Shown: positions 55,361-63,311 of the stretch, piece after piece
Layout of the letters: every line of letters begins with the position of its first letter
How positions within the stretch are numbered: the first letter of the stretch is position 1
NCBI GenBank assembly: GCA_004322215.1
Contig: SCSM01000029.1
Span: 1-64,000 of the forward strand
Direction of reading: 5' to 3'
DNA length: 64,000 bases
Source of the DNA: Bacteroidota bacterium
GTDB lineage: Bacteria; Bacteroidota; Ignavibacteria; Kapaibacteriales; UBA2268
Position numbers and translations under genes: made by a program
The notes under the pieces: generated by a model
The model's database searches: none
Seen by the model: the letters and a program-made list of their open reading frames with translations, nothing else
Told to the model about the DNA's origin: nothing

Positions 55361-55945
55361 ATGGATTTTAATCAATATTTAACAATTGGAGCAACGATAA
55401 TCGCTATTCTAATAGGAATTATTGATTTATTAATCAAATGGAAACAAGGTAAGACTATATTAGGTGAAAAAAGGATAATTGTATATTCTATAATATTTCT
55501 AATAATTGGATTTTGTTCAGGTTATTTTTACGGAAGAAATCAAGAGTATAAAATTAAACAACCTTATGTAGAGAAAAATAACCACTTATATACTTACATT
55601 AACCACTTACGTTCTTATATTGACAACATACATTCTTACATTAAATTATTTAATAATGAAATAGGTGAAGTTATTATTCAAAGAAAATTTCATAATTATG
55701 CTGTTGTATATACTGAAACTAATTTTGAAGGTAACAGACTTATTCTTTTCCCTAAAGAGAGTTATTCTAATCTTCATCAATATGGCTTCGGTGATAAAAT
55801 TCAAAGTATTAAAATCATTGGGAATGTAAAATTGTACTTTTACCAAGATGCTGACTTCCAAAAGTATCTTAATACAATAAGTACAAGCGTTTCAGATTTA
55901 CGAAAATCATCAAATAAAATTTCTTCAATAAAATTTGATAATTAA
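55361..55945 (+). CDS. Membrane-anchored beta-gamma-crystallin-like protein between livM and livG
   Basis: A 194-residue protein preceded by TTGGAGG. Two transmembrane helices lie at about 5-22 and 42-64 (IIVYSIIFLIIGFCSGYFYG). The C-terminal half shows two Greek-key motifs of the beta-gamma-crystallin type: AVVYTETNFEGNRLILFP to GFGDKIQSIKI, and KLYFYQDADFQ to SSNKISSIKF. Such domains often bind calcium through an N/D-N/D-x-x-S/T-S motif; here the second copy (SNKISS) is close to it. It ends in TAATG overlapping the livG start by one nucleotide, so its translation is coupled to the transporter ATPase. Function within the operon unknown. Confidence 0.75.
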   Translation: MDFNQYLTIGATIIAILIGIIDLLIKWKQGKTILGEKRIIVYSIIFLIIGFCSGYFYGRNQEYKIKQPYVEKNNHLYTYINHLRSYIDNIHSYIKLFNNEIGEVIIQRKFHNYAVVYTETNFEGNRLILFPKESYSNLHQYGFGDKIQSIKIIGNVKLYFYQDADFQKYLNTISTSVSDLRKSSNKISSIKFDN

Positions 55946-56709
55946 TGCAAGGAAATAAAAATATATTATTAGTAAATAATCTAAAGAAAAGGTTTGATGG
56001 AATTATTGCTCTCGATAATTTTTCCTGTAATGTCAACCAATCTGAAATATTAGGATTAATTGGTCCCAATGGTGCTGGTAAGACTACGCTGTTTAATGCT
56101 ATCACTGGATTTGCTAATACTGAAACAGGAACTATATATTTTAAAACAAAGAAACTCACAAAAAGAATACCGTATAATATCTTTGCTCTTGGAATAGCAA
56201 GAACATTTCAAGACTTAAGATTAATCAGACAAATGACTGTGCTGGACAATGTTTTACTATCCTTTAAGAGACAAGCAGGTGAAAGTTTGTGGAATATATT
56301 TTTTAGAAATTCTAAAACGAAAAGAGTTGAGGCAAAGAATATCAAAAAAGCAGTGTTGTTATTAGAGTATGCTGGTCTTACCGATAAAAAAGATGATTTG
56401 GCTAATGACCTGTCTTATGGACAACAGAAACTTCTAAGCATTATTTGTTGTCTTGCATCAGATGCCGAACTACTGCTGTTGGACGAGCCTGTAGCCGGAA
56501 TTAATCCTGAGAAGATTAAGAAAATTCTTTCAATCATTCTTGAACAAAAGAAAAAAGGAAAAACAATAGTATTAATTGAACACAACATGGATGTAGTTAT
56601 GGATATATGTGATAGAGTAGTTTTTATGGATGCTGGTCAAAAGATTTGTGAGGGCAGTCCTGAGACTGTGAGAAATAATCCGGAAGTTATACAGGCGTAT
56701 TTGGAATAA
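55945..56709 (+). CDS. livG: Branched-chain amino acid ABC transporter ATPase LivG
   Basis: A 254-residue cytosolic ATPase. Walker A is GPNGAGKTT at about residues 38-46, the Q loop is in FANTETG/ARTFQDLRL, the signature is LSYGQQKLL and Walker B is LLLLDEPVAGINP; the switch His is in VLIEHNMDVVM. The C-terminal extension MDAGQKICEGSPETVRNNPE is the LivG type that helps contact the permease. It drives uptake by LivH/LivM together with LivF. LivF normally follows directly, but two non-transport genes intervene here. Confidence 0.95.
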   Translation: MQGNKNILLVNNLKKRFDGIIALDNFSCNVNQSEILGLIGPNGAGKTTLFNAITGFANTETGTIYFKTKKLTKRIPYNIFALGIARTFQDLRLIRQMTVLDNVLLSFKRQAGESLWNIFFRNSKTKRVEAKNIKKAVLLLEYAGLTDKKDDLANDLSYGQQKLLSIICCLASDAELLLLDEPVAGINPEKIKKILSIILEQKKKGKTIVLIEHNMDVVMDICDRVVFMDAGQKICEGSPETVRNNPEVIQAYLE

Positions 56710-56743
56710 TTTAAAGTATGACGAATAAAATATAGGTTAAGTA

Positions 56744-57952
56744 ATGAATAGAACTGCATCAGACTCATTAAAAGGATATTTATATCAGTTTAATAAAACA
56801 CTTATATCAGTACTTGAAAGTACTCATAATGCTGAAATTATATGTGAAGGAATTATAGAAGACATTGATATTATGGAAATTAATAAAACTACAGCAATTC
56901 AGTGTAAATATTATGAATCTCAAAAAGTTTTTCACTTATCATTATTTAATAAGGCTATATTACTCATGTTACTTCATCACTTACACAATGCTTCACAAAA
57001 TATCAAATATATTTTATTCTCATTTTTCCCAAATGAAGAAAATGATTCTGTTAGAAAAATAACACAGATTGAAATAGTAGAAATATTAAAATCTAAAAAT
57101 AAAGAAATCAAAGATTTGATAGAAAAAATAAAAAAATATAAAAATGGGTATAAAAATTTTATCAATAATTTTCACATCGAGTTTGGTGATTCTCTAGATA
57201 ATTTAATTGGGAGTGTAAAAAGAAAATTAATAGAAAATGGACTGAACAAGAATGACATTGAAGAACTGTCCTATCCCAATGCAATTCAAATAATAGCTAA
57301 TAAAAGTTCAAAAAAGAGCATTAATGATAGAAAAATTACAAAGTTTCAATTATTAGAAGACTTAAAGAGAATCAGAAGCACTGCTATATCGAAATGGACA
57401 AAAGAGTTAAAAAATTATCATTCATTATTGAAAGCTAGAAAAAAACAATTAAACGCAAATTTACGACTTAACCGCAGGCTGAGATGTTTTATTATTGATG
57501 AGATAACAATAGAAAACTTTATTGATGAAATTATTGTTTTTATAAAAGATTACGTTTATAAATATAATTCAAAACCTTATTTGCAACTACCATCAATTTT
57601 TTGTCTTGATTGTTCACAACAAAATTTTGATGATATTAGAATTAGATTATCAAAATTAAATATAAAATTTTGCGATGGATTAATCACTGACAATTACTTC
57701 GATGAACAAGTATTTTTTAAAGACCCAATTGTTGCTGGTACGAAACATAATCCGATGGTTGAATTCACTATAAGAGTAATGCAAATTCGTAATTCAAATT
57801 TTATAAATTCACATAAACCCGATGATTTATTTATTATAAGTGAAAAAGAGTATTCTGAAATTGAAAAGAAAGATATTAACTCAGAAATGATTGATACAAA
57901 CAAGATAAATGAAATAAAATATTTATTAAATCTAAGGGACACATATGAATAA
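56744..57952 (+). CDS. DUF4297/Cap4-like nuclease-type protein, partner of the HerA ATPase
   Basis: A 402-residue protein whose N-terminal part has the DUF4297-type pattern: GYLYQFNKTLISVLE near residue 11, then Glu35, EDIDI at 39-43 and the Q-x-K core (AIQCKYY, Gln53 and Lys55). Together these fit a PD-(D/E)xK restriction-like nuclease fold. The remainder is helical and very Lys-rich. DUF4297 nucleases paired with HerA ATPases are known anti-phage systems. Its end overlaps the HerA-like gene by 8 nt, as expected for a pair acting in one complex. I read the family by eye; the catalytic residue set is not proven. Inserted between livG and livF. Confidence 0.65.
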   Translation: MNRTASDSLKGYLYQFNKTLISVLESTHNAEIICEGIIEDIDIMEINKTTAIQCKYYESQKVFHLSLFNKAILLMLLHHLHNASQNIKYILFSFFPNEENDSVRKITQIEIVEILKSKNKEIKDLIEKIKKYKNGYKNFINNFHIEFGDSLDNLIGSVKRKLIENGLNKNDIEELSYPNAIQIIANKSSKKSINDRKITKFQLLEDLKRIRSTAISKWTKELKNYHSLLKARKKQLNANLRLNRRLRCFIIDEITIENFIDEIIVFIKDYVYKYNSKPYLQLPSIFCLDCSQQNFDDIRIRLSKLNIKFCDGLITDNYFDEQVFFKDPIVAGTKHNPMVEFTIRVMQIRNSNFINSHKPDDLFIISEKEYSEIEKKDINSEMIDTNKINEIKYLLNLRDTYE

Positions 57953-59720
57953 TCAACCTAATAAAATTGGCATTGTCATTGACAGTTCTCCGAATAACAT
58001 TATTGTCGAAATAAATTCTCAAGAAATATTTGAGGAGAACAAAAATGATTTACAAATTGGAAAATATTTAAAAATAGCTTGTGGAAATTTGGATTTTATT
58101 ATTACAAGTATTAAAAATTTAAGAGCTACTGAAATAATAAATAATGAAAACAAGCCATTATTTAAATTTATTATTAATTCCTTTCCTATTGGTTCATTAA
58201 TCGAGGGTAAAAAATTTGATAAAGGTAATATTTCATTACCGGTACCAACAGAACCTGTATTTATCATTGATAGTGAATCGTTGAAAATAATTTTTTCTTC
58301 ATCTGAGGGTTTTAATTTTCCGATGGGGCACTTAGTCCAAAATAAAAGTCAAGAGTTAAAAATCGCTGGTAATAATTTCTTTAGCAAACATATTGCAGTT
58401 GTAGGAACAACAGGTTCAGGAAAATCTTGCACTGTCGCTAAAATTATTCAAGAAGCTGTTGGAATAAATAATGGCATAAACACTAATAAAGCATTCCAAA
58501 AAAATTCTCATATTATAATTTTAGATTTGCACTCAGAGTATAAATCAGCATTTAGCTTAGATCAAAAACAAGAATTTTCACTTAATGTCCTTGAGGTAGG
58601 TAATCTTAAACTCCCATATTGGTTAATGAATGCTGAAGAATTGGAAACGATGTTTATTGAAAGCAATGAAAGCAATTCACATAATCAAATATCTCAATTT
58701 CGAAGAGCAGTAATTCTAAATAAGGGGTATCATAACGAAGAGATAAGGGATAAAGTAACTTATGATACTCCAATATATTTTAGCATAAAAGAAGTTTTTA
58801 GATATATATATAATCTAAACATTTCAACAAAAGATGCTAAGACAGGAGAGCTTAAAATTAAAATTAAGGACAGTAATTTTCCTGATATAATCGAATATCA
58901 GCTTTTTGGTGATATTGAATTTGAAGAAAAGCAAACTGCAAAAATTAATAATGGTCAATTTGCAGGTGAGTTTGATAGATTTGTATTAAGATTTGATACT
59001 AAGATTAATGATAAAAGATTGAGTTTTATTTTAGATCCACAAAAACAAGATGGTTCATATTATAAAACAGATGATTTTGAAAAAATCATGAAACAGTTTA
59101 TTGGATATTTGAATAAAGCTAATATTTCAATTATTGATTTAAGCGGAGTTCCACATGAAGTATTGAATATCACCGTCAGTTTAATATCACGATTAATATT
59201 TGATTTTTGCTTTCATTATTCAAGGATAAGAAATAAAAATTATGATTTAAATGACATTCCATTTATGATTGTTTGTGAAGAAGCCCATAATTATATACCA
59301 AGAAGCCAGGAATCAAAGTATAAATCTTCTAAAGAAGCAGTAGAAAGAATCGCAAAAGAAGGTAGAAAATATGGGCTCAGTTTGATGATTGTAAGTCAAA
59401 GACCATCTGAAGTATCTGAAACTATTTTTTCACAATGCAATAACTTTATAACATTGAGATTGTCTAATAGTAATGATCAATCTTATGTTAAAAGTTTAAT
59501 CCCAGAAACAACAAGTGGAATAATAGATAACTTGCCTAATCTTTCCCTTGGTGAATTTATTATTATGGGAGATGCATCATTGTTCCCTTGTATTGTTTAT
59601 TTAGAAAAACCAAATCCTGAACCATCATCTCAAAGTGTAAAAGTATATGATGAGTGGAAAGAAGATTGGAAAACACCTGCTTTTGATGAAATAATAAAAC
59701 ATTGGAAAAAAGAAATTTAA
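57945..59720 (+). CDS. HerA/DUF87-type hexameric ATPase
   Basis: A 591-residue protein. An N-terminal HAS-barrel-like part (1-130) precedes Walker A at residues 154-161 (GTTGSGKS, in HIAVVGTTGSGKSCTVAKII). A strand ends in IILDLHSEYKSAF. The Walker B-type segment is FMIVCEEAHNYIP with Glu445/Glu446. The sensor region QRPSEVSETIFSQCNNFITL and SNSNDQSYVKS is typical of HerA. HerA-type rings move along DNA. Genes of this type are known both in DNA repair (with NurA) and in anti-phage systems (with DUF4297 or SIR2 proteins). The upstream overlapping nuclease favours the second use. livF follows 15 nt later. Confidence 0.85.
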   Translation: MNNQPNKIGIVIDSSPNNIIVEINSQEIFEENKNDLQIGKYLKIACGNLDFIITSIKNLRATEIINNENKPLFKFIINSFPIGSLIEGKKFDKGNISLPVPTEPVFIIDSESLKIIFSSSEGFNFPMGHLVQNKSQELKIAGNNFFSKHIAVVGTTGSGKSCTVAKIIQEAVGINNGINTNKAFQKNSHIIILDLHSEYKSAFSLDQKQEFSLNVLEVGNLKLPYWLMNAEELETMFIESNESNSHNQISQFRRAVILNKGYHNEEIRDKVTYDTPIYFSIKEVFRYIYNLNISTKDAKTGELKIKIKDSNFPDIIEYQLFGDIEFEEKQTAKINNGQFAGEFDRFVLRFDTKINDKRLSFILDPQKQDGSYYKTDDFEKIMKQFIGYLNKANISIIDLSGVPHEVLNITVSLISRLIFDFCFHYSRIRNKNYDLNDIPFMIVCEEAHNYIPRSQESKYKSSKEAVERIAKEGRKYGLSLMIVSQRPSEVSETIFSQCNNFITLRLSNSNDQSYVKSLIPETTSGIIDNLPNLSLGEFIIMGDASLFPCIVYLEKPNPEPSSQSVKVYDEWKEDWKTPAFDEIIKHWKKEI

Positions 59721-59735
59721 CATACAGGTTTTTTT

Positions 59736-60437
59736 ATGCTCATACTCAAATCCATCTCTACCGGTTACGCTAAAAAGCAGGTTCTGTATGAACTGAGTTT
59801 GGATGTTGGTAAAGGTGAAATTGTTGCTTTGATTGGTCCTAATGGTTCCGGGAAATCAACGATTTTGAAATCTATTATCGGGTTGCTGAAAGTTTGGGAT
59901 GGTGATATTGTTTTCAATAAACGTTCAATAAAGAATAATTCTACACATAAAAATATCGGTTTGGGTATTAGCTATTGCCCGCAGGGTAAACAAATTTTCG
60001 ATGAATTGAGCGTAAAAGAAAATTTGGAAATTAGTGGATTCACTATGCCAAAACAACAATTCAAAAGCAAGCTGGACGAGATTTATCATTTCTTTCCAAC
60101 CTTACAAATAAGAAATAACAAATTAGCAGGACAATTGAGCGGAGGAGAGCAGCAGATGCTTGCATTAGCTCGTGCATTAATTCCTAATCCGAAATTACTT
60201 TTATTGGATGAGCCATCACTTGGGCTGGCTCCAAATTTGGTGAGTATGGTTTTTGAAAAAATCTTACAAATAAGGAATGAATCAAAGATGACAATTTTGA
60301 TAGTCGAACAAAAGGTCAAAGAGGTACTCAAATTATGTGATAAAGTGTATGGTATAAAAATGGGAAGTGTGTTTTTTGAGGATGCACCACAAAATCTCGT
60401 TAATGATAAGGAGAGATTGAAGGGTTTGTTCTTGTAG
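59736..60437 (+). CDS. livF: Branched-chain amino acid ABC transporter ATPase LivF
   Basis: A 233-residue cytosolic ATPase, full family length. Walker A is GPNGSGKS near residue 35, the signature LSGGEQQMLALARAL near 135 and Walker B LLLLDEPSLGLAPNL near 158; the switch region is ILIVEQKVKEVLKLC. It joins LivG in powering the uptake system. The gene follows the HerA-like gene by 15 nt and therefore lies at the end of the same transcript. Its base composition returns to that of the transporter genes. Confidence 0.95.
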   Translation: MLILKSISTGYAKKQVLYELSLDVGKGEIVALIGPNGSGKSTILKSIIGLLKVWDGDIVFNKRSIKNNSTHKNIGLGISYCPQGKQIFDELSVKENLEISGFTMPKQQFKSKLDEIYHFFPTLQIRNNKLAGQLSGGEQQMLALARALIPNPKLLLLDEPSLGLAPNLVSMVFEKILQIRNESKMTILIVEQKVKEVLKLCDKVYGIKMGSVFFEDAPQNLVNDKERLKGLFL

Positions 60438-60486
60438 AAAATACTGTTTAAAAATACTAAGAATTTGACATTATTAAAATAATTCG

Positions 60487-60522
60487 ATTTACATTTATGT
60501 AAATGTGCTTTACAGGAATATA
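60487..60522 (+). promoter_or_regulatory. Palindromic element copy E (one centre mismatch)
   Basis: ATTTACATTTATGTAAAT at 60487-60504 deviates from the perfect palindrome only in the centre; 10 nt later GGAATATA stands at 60515-60522. It lies 50 nt after livF and starts the second copy of the intergenic module. Confidence 0.6.
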
Positions 60523-60795
60523 ATCTAAAAAATTGATAGAATTATAAAATAAAAATTTAATACCTAATATAGAGGTATTATAAAAACAGTTTGAACAAGA
60601 AATAAATTGTTTATTATTAGAATATTGAAATCCCTGGAACAAAGACCTAATCACAATAGTCGAAGTTATACCTCAATCAGAAGGAAAATAGATTTAAAAA
60701 ATATTTTCAATTTTGAAAATTACATTTGGAAATATTCCCCTTTTTTTGTAATTATAAATTAGTAATATTTCTTTGTATTGTAATATAAAATTGAC

Positions 60796-60831
60796 GTTTA
60801 CACATATGTAAATGTCCTCAATAGAAATATT
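60796..60831 (+). promoter_or_regulatory. Palindromic element copy F
   Basis: GTTTACACATATGTAAAT at 60796-60813, then 10 nt, then GAAATATT at 60824-60831, a diverged form. The gene at 60919 starts 87 nt later, a distance similar to that for copy D and the gene at 27040. Confidence 0.55.
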
Positions 60832-60918
60832 AAAGGTAAATTTTGGAAATTGAATTTTTTGATAAAGGAATATAATTTATTTCTATATATTTATAAAGAA
60901 AATTTCTAGGAGGATATT

Positions 60919-62697
60919 ATGAAAAAAATTCTCTTAATCAGTTTTTCATTCCTTTTTATTATTACAGTATTTCGCAAAACATTTTCACAAGAAATCATTT
61001 TTAATAATGCTGGTATTCATGAACCATCATCAATAAAGGTAACTTCTGACGATTATTTCATTTTTTGTGGATTTAGTAAATACTATTCAATAGGTAAACA
61101 AGTTGGGTGGATTGTCAAATTAAAAAACAATGTGAAGGATACTATTTTTAATAGAAATTATGAAAGTTATTCAAAATGTACTCTGAATTATATAATTGAG
61201 ACTAAGGACGGCAACTATCTTGCGGTAGGTGCAGATTCAGCAAAAGGCGGATTTATTATTAAAATTAAGAAGGACGGAGATACTGTTTTCAGTAAATATT
61301 ATGATTGGAGTGGTAGTGAATTAAAATATATTTATGAGACAAAAGAGGGTAATTTTATTGCTGCCGGTATCAAATATAATCCAAATGGGAATCGAGGATG
61401 GATTTTGAAATTGAATTCATCATTTGATACTATATTAATTGATACTTCTTATTCAGATACCTACTCATTTATTTATGTTCGAGAACTAAATGATACTGGT
61501 GATTCAATTATAGCTATTGGCACTGTTAATGGTAGTGGTCAGGATATAGGTATAAAAACAATAGATAAAAATGGGAATGTTCTTTTTAAGAAAGCTTATG
61601 GAGATAATTTAGCACAAATAGCAAATTCTGCTGTTTTTACTTCCGATAGTAATTATATAATAACTGGTCGAACTGAAAGGGATACCTTAATAAATAATAA
61701 TACAAGAAGGAAAAATTTTGTACTATTATTAAAATTGAATAACAACTATAATTCAATTTGGCAAAAATATTATGGCTATGCGGCAAAGGAAAATGATAAT
61801 TTATATGCACAAGGTTATACACAAGGAAATTGCATCATTGAAACCTCAGATAGAAATTATTTAATTGCCGGACAATTGATGATGAATTTTGATGGACACA
61901 ATGGTTTCTATATGGATGCTGTGCTTTTAAAGATTGATACATCTGGAAATGTAAAAAAACAAATTAATTGGCTTGGTCCCGGTTCTCTTCATGAACTTGG
62001 AAAATGTGTAGCAGAAAATCAATGTTATTATGTTGTTGCTTCCTTTATTAACGAAACTATGTGGTGGGATCAACGACAACAAGGAAGAACTTGGATATTC
62101 TCTGTTGGGAAAGATAGTTTAGACCAAATAAAACTTTCAGTAATTTCACCAAATGGAAGTGAAAAATGGAAAGCCGGTGAATCGGTCCTAATTAAATGGG
62201 ACACAGGGAATACTATTGATATTAAATGTTTAAAAATTCAATTTTCTTCAAATTCCGGCAAGGATTGGATTACTATCAAAGATATTATTTCTCCTACAGA
62301 TTCATCATTTGAATGGATAGTTCAGGAGATTAATAGTGATAGTTGTTTAGTTCGTATATCTGAATGTAATAATTGTGTTTCTGATATAAGTGACTCTATA
62401 TTCACAACTCCGGTTATTGATGAAATACAAAAAAAAGAGAACAATATTACTATTACTCCAAATCCATTGAACAATACATCAGAAATTAAATATACAATAG
62501 AAAGGTCATCAAGAGTTACTCTTTCCATTTCAGATAATCTTGGAATTGAAGTAAAACGACTAATTGATAATTTTTATTTTGAGCAAGGTACTAGTAATAT
62601 TTCGTTTGATGCAAGTGATTTATCTTCTGGAGTTTATTTCTGTACATTAAAAGCAGATGATTACATTAAAACTATCAAATTTGTTGTAATTAAATAA
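60919..62697 (+). CDS. T9SS-exported delta-60/propeller-like protein with Ser/Thr-rich-type domain
   Basis: A 592-residue protein preceded by TAGGAGG. It has a signal peptide (MKKILLISFSFLFIITVFRK) and five or six repeats with patterns such as GNYLAVGADSAKGGFIIKIK, GNFIAAGIKYNPNGNRGWIL and NYLIAGQLMMNFDG, typical of delta-60-like propellers. About 415-495 form a sandwich domain (VISPNGSEKWKAGESVLIKW, then SSNSGKDW) as in the proteins at 32280 and 36774. A T9SS tail begins ITPNPLNNTSEIKYTI and ends KFVVIK. It is preceded by the duplicated module, so its expression may be linked with that of 27040. Confidence 0.82.
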   Translation: MKKILLISFSFLFIITVFRKTFSQEIIFNNAGIHEPSSIKVTSDDYFIFCGFSKYYSIGKQVGWIVKLKNNVKDTIFNRNYESYSKCTLNYIIETKDGNYLAVGADSAKGGFIIKIKKDGDTVFSKYYDWSGSELKYIYETKEGNFIAAGIKYNPNGNRGWILKLNSSFDTILIDTSYSDTYSFIYVRELNDTGDSIIAIGTVNGSGQDIGIKTIDKNGNVLFKKAYGDNLAQIANSAVFTSDSNYIITGRTERDTLINNNTRRKNFVLLLKLNNNYNSIWQKYYGYAAKENDNLYAQGYTQGNCIIETSDRNYLIAGQLMMNFDGHNGFYMDAVLLKIDTSGNVKKQINWLGPGSLHELGKCVAENQCYYVVASFINETMWWDQRQQGRTWIFSVGKDSLDQIKLSVISPNGSEKWKAGESVLIKWDTGNTIDIKCLKIQFSSNSGKDWITIKDIISPTDSSFEWIVQEINSDSCLVRISECNNCVSDISDSIFTTPVIDEIQKKENNITITPNPLNNTSEIKYTIERSSRVTLSISDNLGIEVKRLIDNFYFEQGTSNISFDASDLSSGVYFCTLKADDYIKTIKFVVIK

Positions 62698-62765
62698 AAT
62701 CATTTGATAAAATAATTAAGATAAAGGAACACAAAGCAATAATAAACGAAAATATTCAAATATTC

Positions 62766-62798
62766 CTTTACATACATCAAATTAGATAATGGAATATT
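62766..62798 (+). promoter_or_regulatory. Degenerate palindromic element
   Basis: CTTTACATACATCAAATT is followed by GGAATATT at 62791-62798. The left half-site TTTACATA and the GGAATAT box are kept, but the right half-site is lost and the spacing is shorter by 3 nt. It lies 124 nt before the small gene at 62922. Weak candidate. Confidence 0.3.
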
Positions 62799-62921
62799 TC
62801 TTTTGGATAAGGAAATCAATAATAAAAAAACAACGTGGCGGAATACAAAGCCCGCTATCGAATATTGTGGTGGTGCATATAAAATTTACTAATTAATATA
62901 AATTTTTTAGGAGTTTATAAA

Positions 62922-63311
62922 ATGGCTGATGTAAAAATTTTTTCAACAACTAAAATTATAAAAGTAAAAATTATTCCGTCAGGAATATTTAATGCCGGTT
63001 ATACAATAACTTTATGGCCAAACAGACCATCTCTTGAACCGATTTTCAAGTTTACCGGGAATATTTTTGACGATATTCCTGATGAATGTAATTTGCCCAC
63101 TCCTTTTTCTAATTATAATGGACTATCATTAGTTGTAAAGGTAATTTATAATAAAAAAGGGAGTACTCTTGATCCAAAATGTAAAATTACACTCCAAGTA
63201 TTTCAAGATGATAATCCCCCGTTCGAGGATTTCCGAGAATTAACCAGGATTTCAGAGGAAGATAATGAAATTAATTTTGTGATTGATTTTACGAATGAGG
63301 TTGCTATATGA
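62922..63311 (+). CDS. Small strand-rich protein, unknown
   Basis: A 129-residue protein preceded by TTAGGAG. It is predicted mostly beta from its alternating pattern (IFNAGYTITLWPNRPSLEPI, LSLVVKVIYNKKG, CKITLQVFQDD). It has no signal peptide, membrane helix or sorting tail, although the next gene encodes an exported protein and overlaps its stop codon by 4 nt. A cytosolic or co-exported partner is possible. It recalls the small domain protein at 26164 in size and placement near secreted proteins, but I see no clear sequence match between them. Confidence 0.6.
   Translation: MADVKIFSTTKIIKVKIIPSGIFNAGYTITLWPNRPSLEPIFKFTGNIFDDIPDECNLPTPFSNYNGLSLVVKVIYNKKGSTLDPKCKITLQVFQDDNPPFEDFRELTRISEEDNEINFVIDFTNEVAI

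Larger units (their letters stand above)
60487..60831 (+). repeat. Duplicated intergenic module, copy 2
   Basis: The spacer 60438-60918 holds two palindromic elements 309 nt apart. The sequence between them aligns by eye with 26622-26896 in the same order, best over the last 200 nt: CACAATA, then ACATTTGGA, ATATT, CTTTTT, AGTA and CTTTG. The reading WNKDLITIVEVIPQSEGK then stop matches the frame in copy 1 in part. No gene is visible. Confidence 0.5.

Noticed and set aside
57945-59720. HerA-NurA DNA repair pair
   Set aside because: The partner gene lacks a recognisable NurA pattern (no RNase H-like opening) and instead shows the GYLYQ and QxK features of DUF4297-type nucleases.
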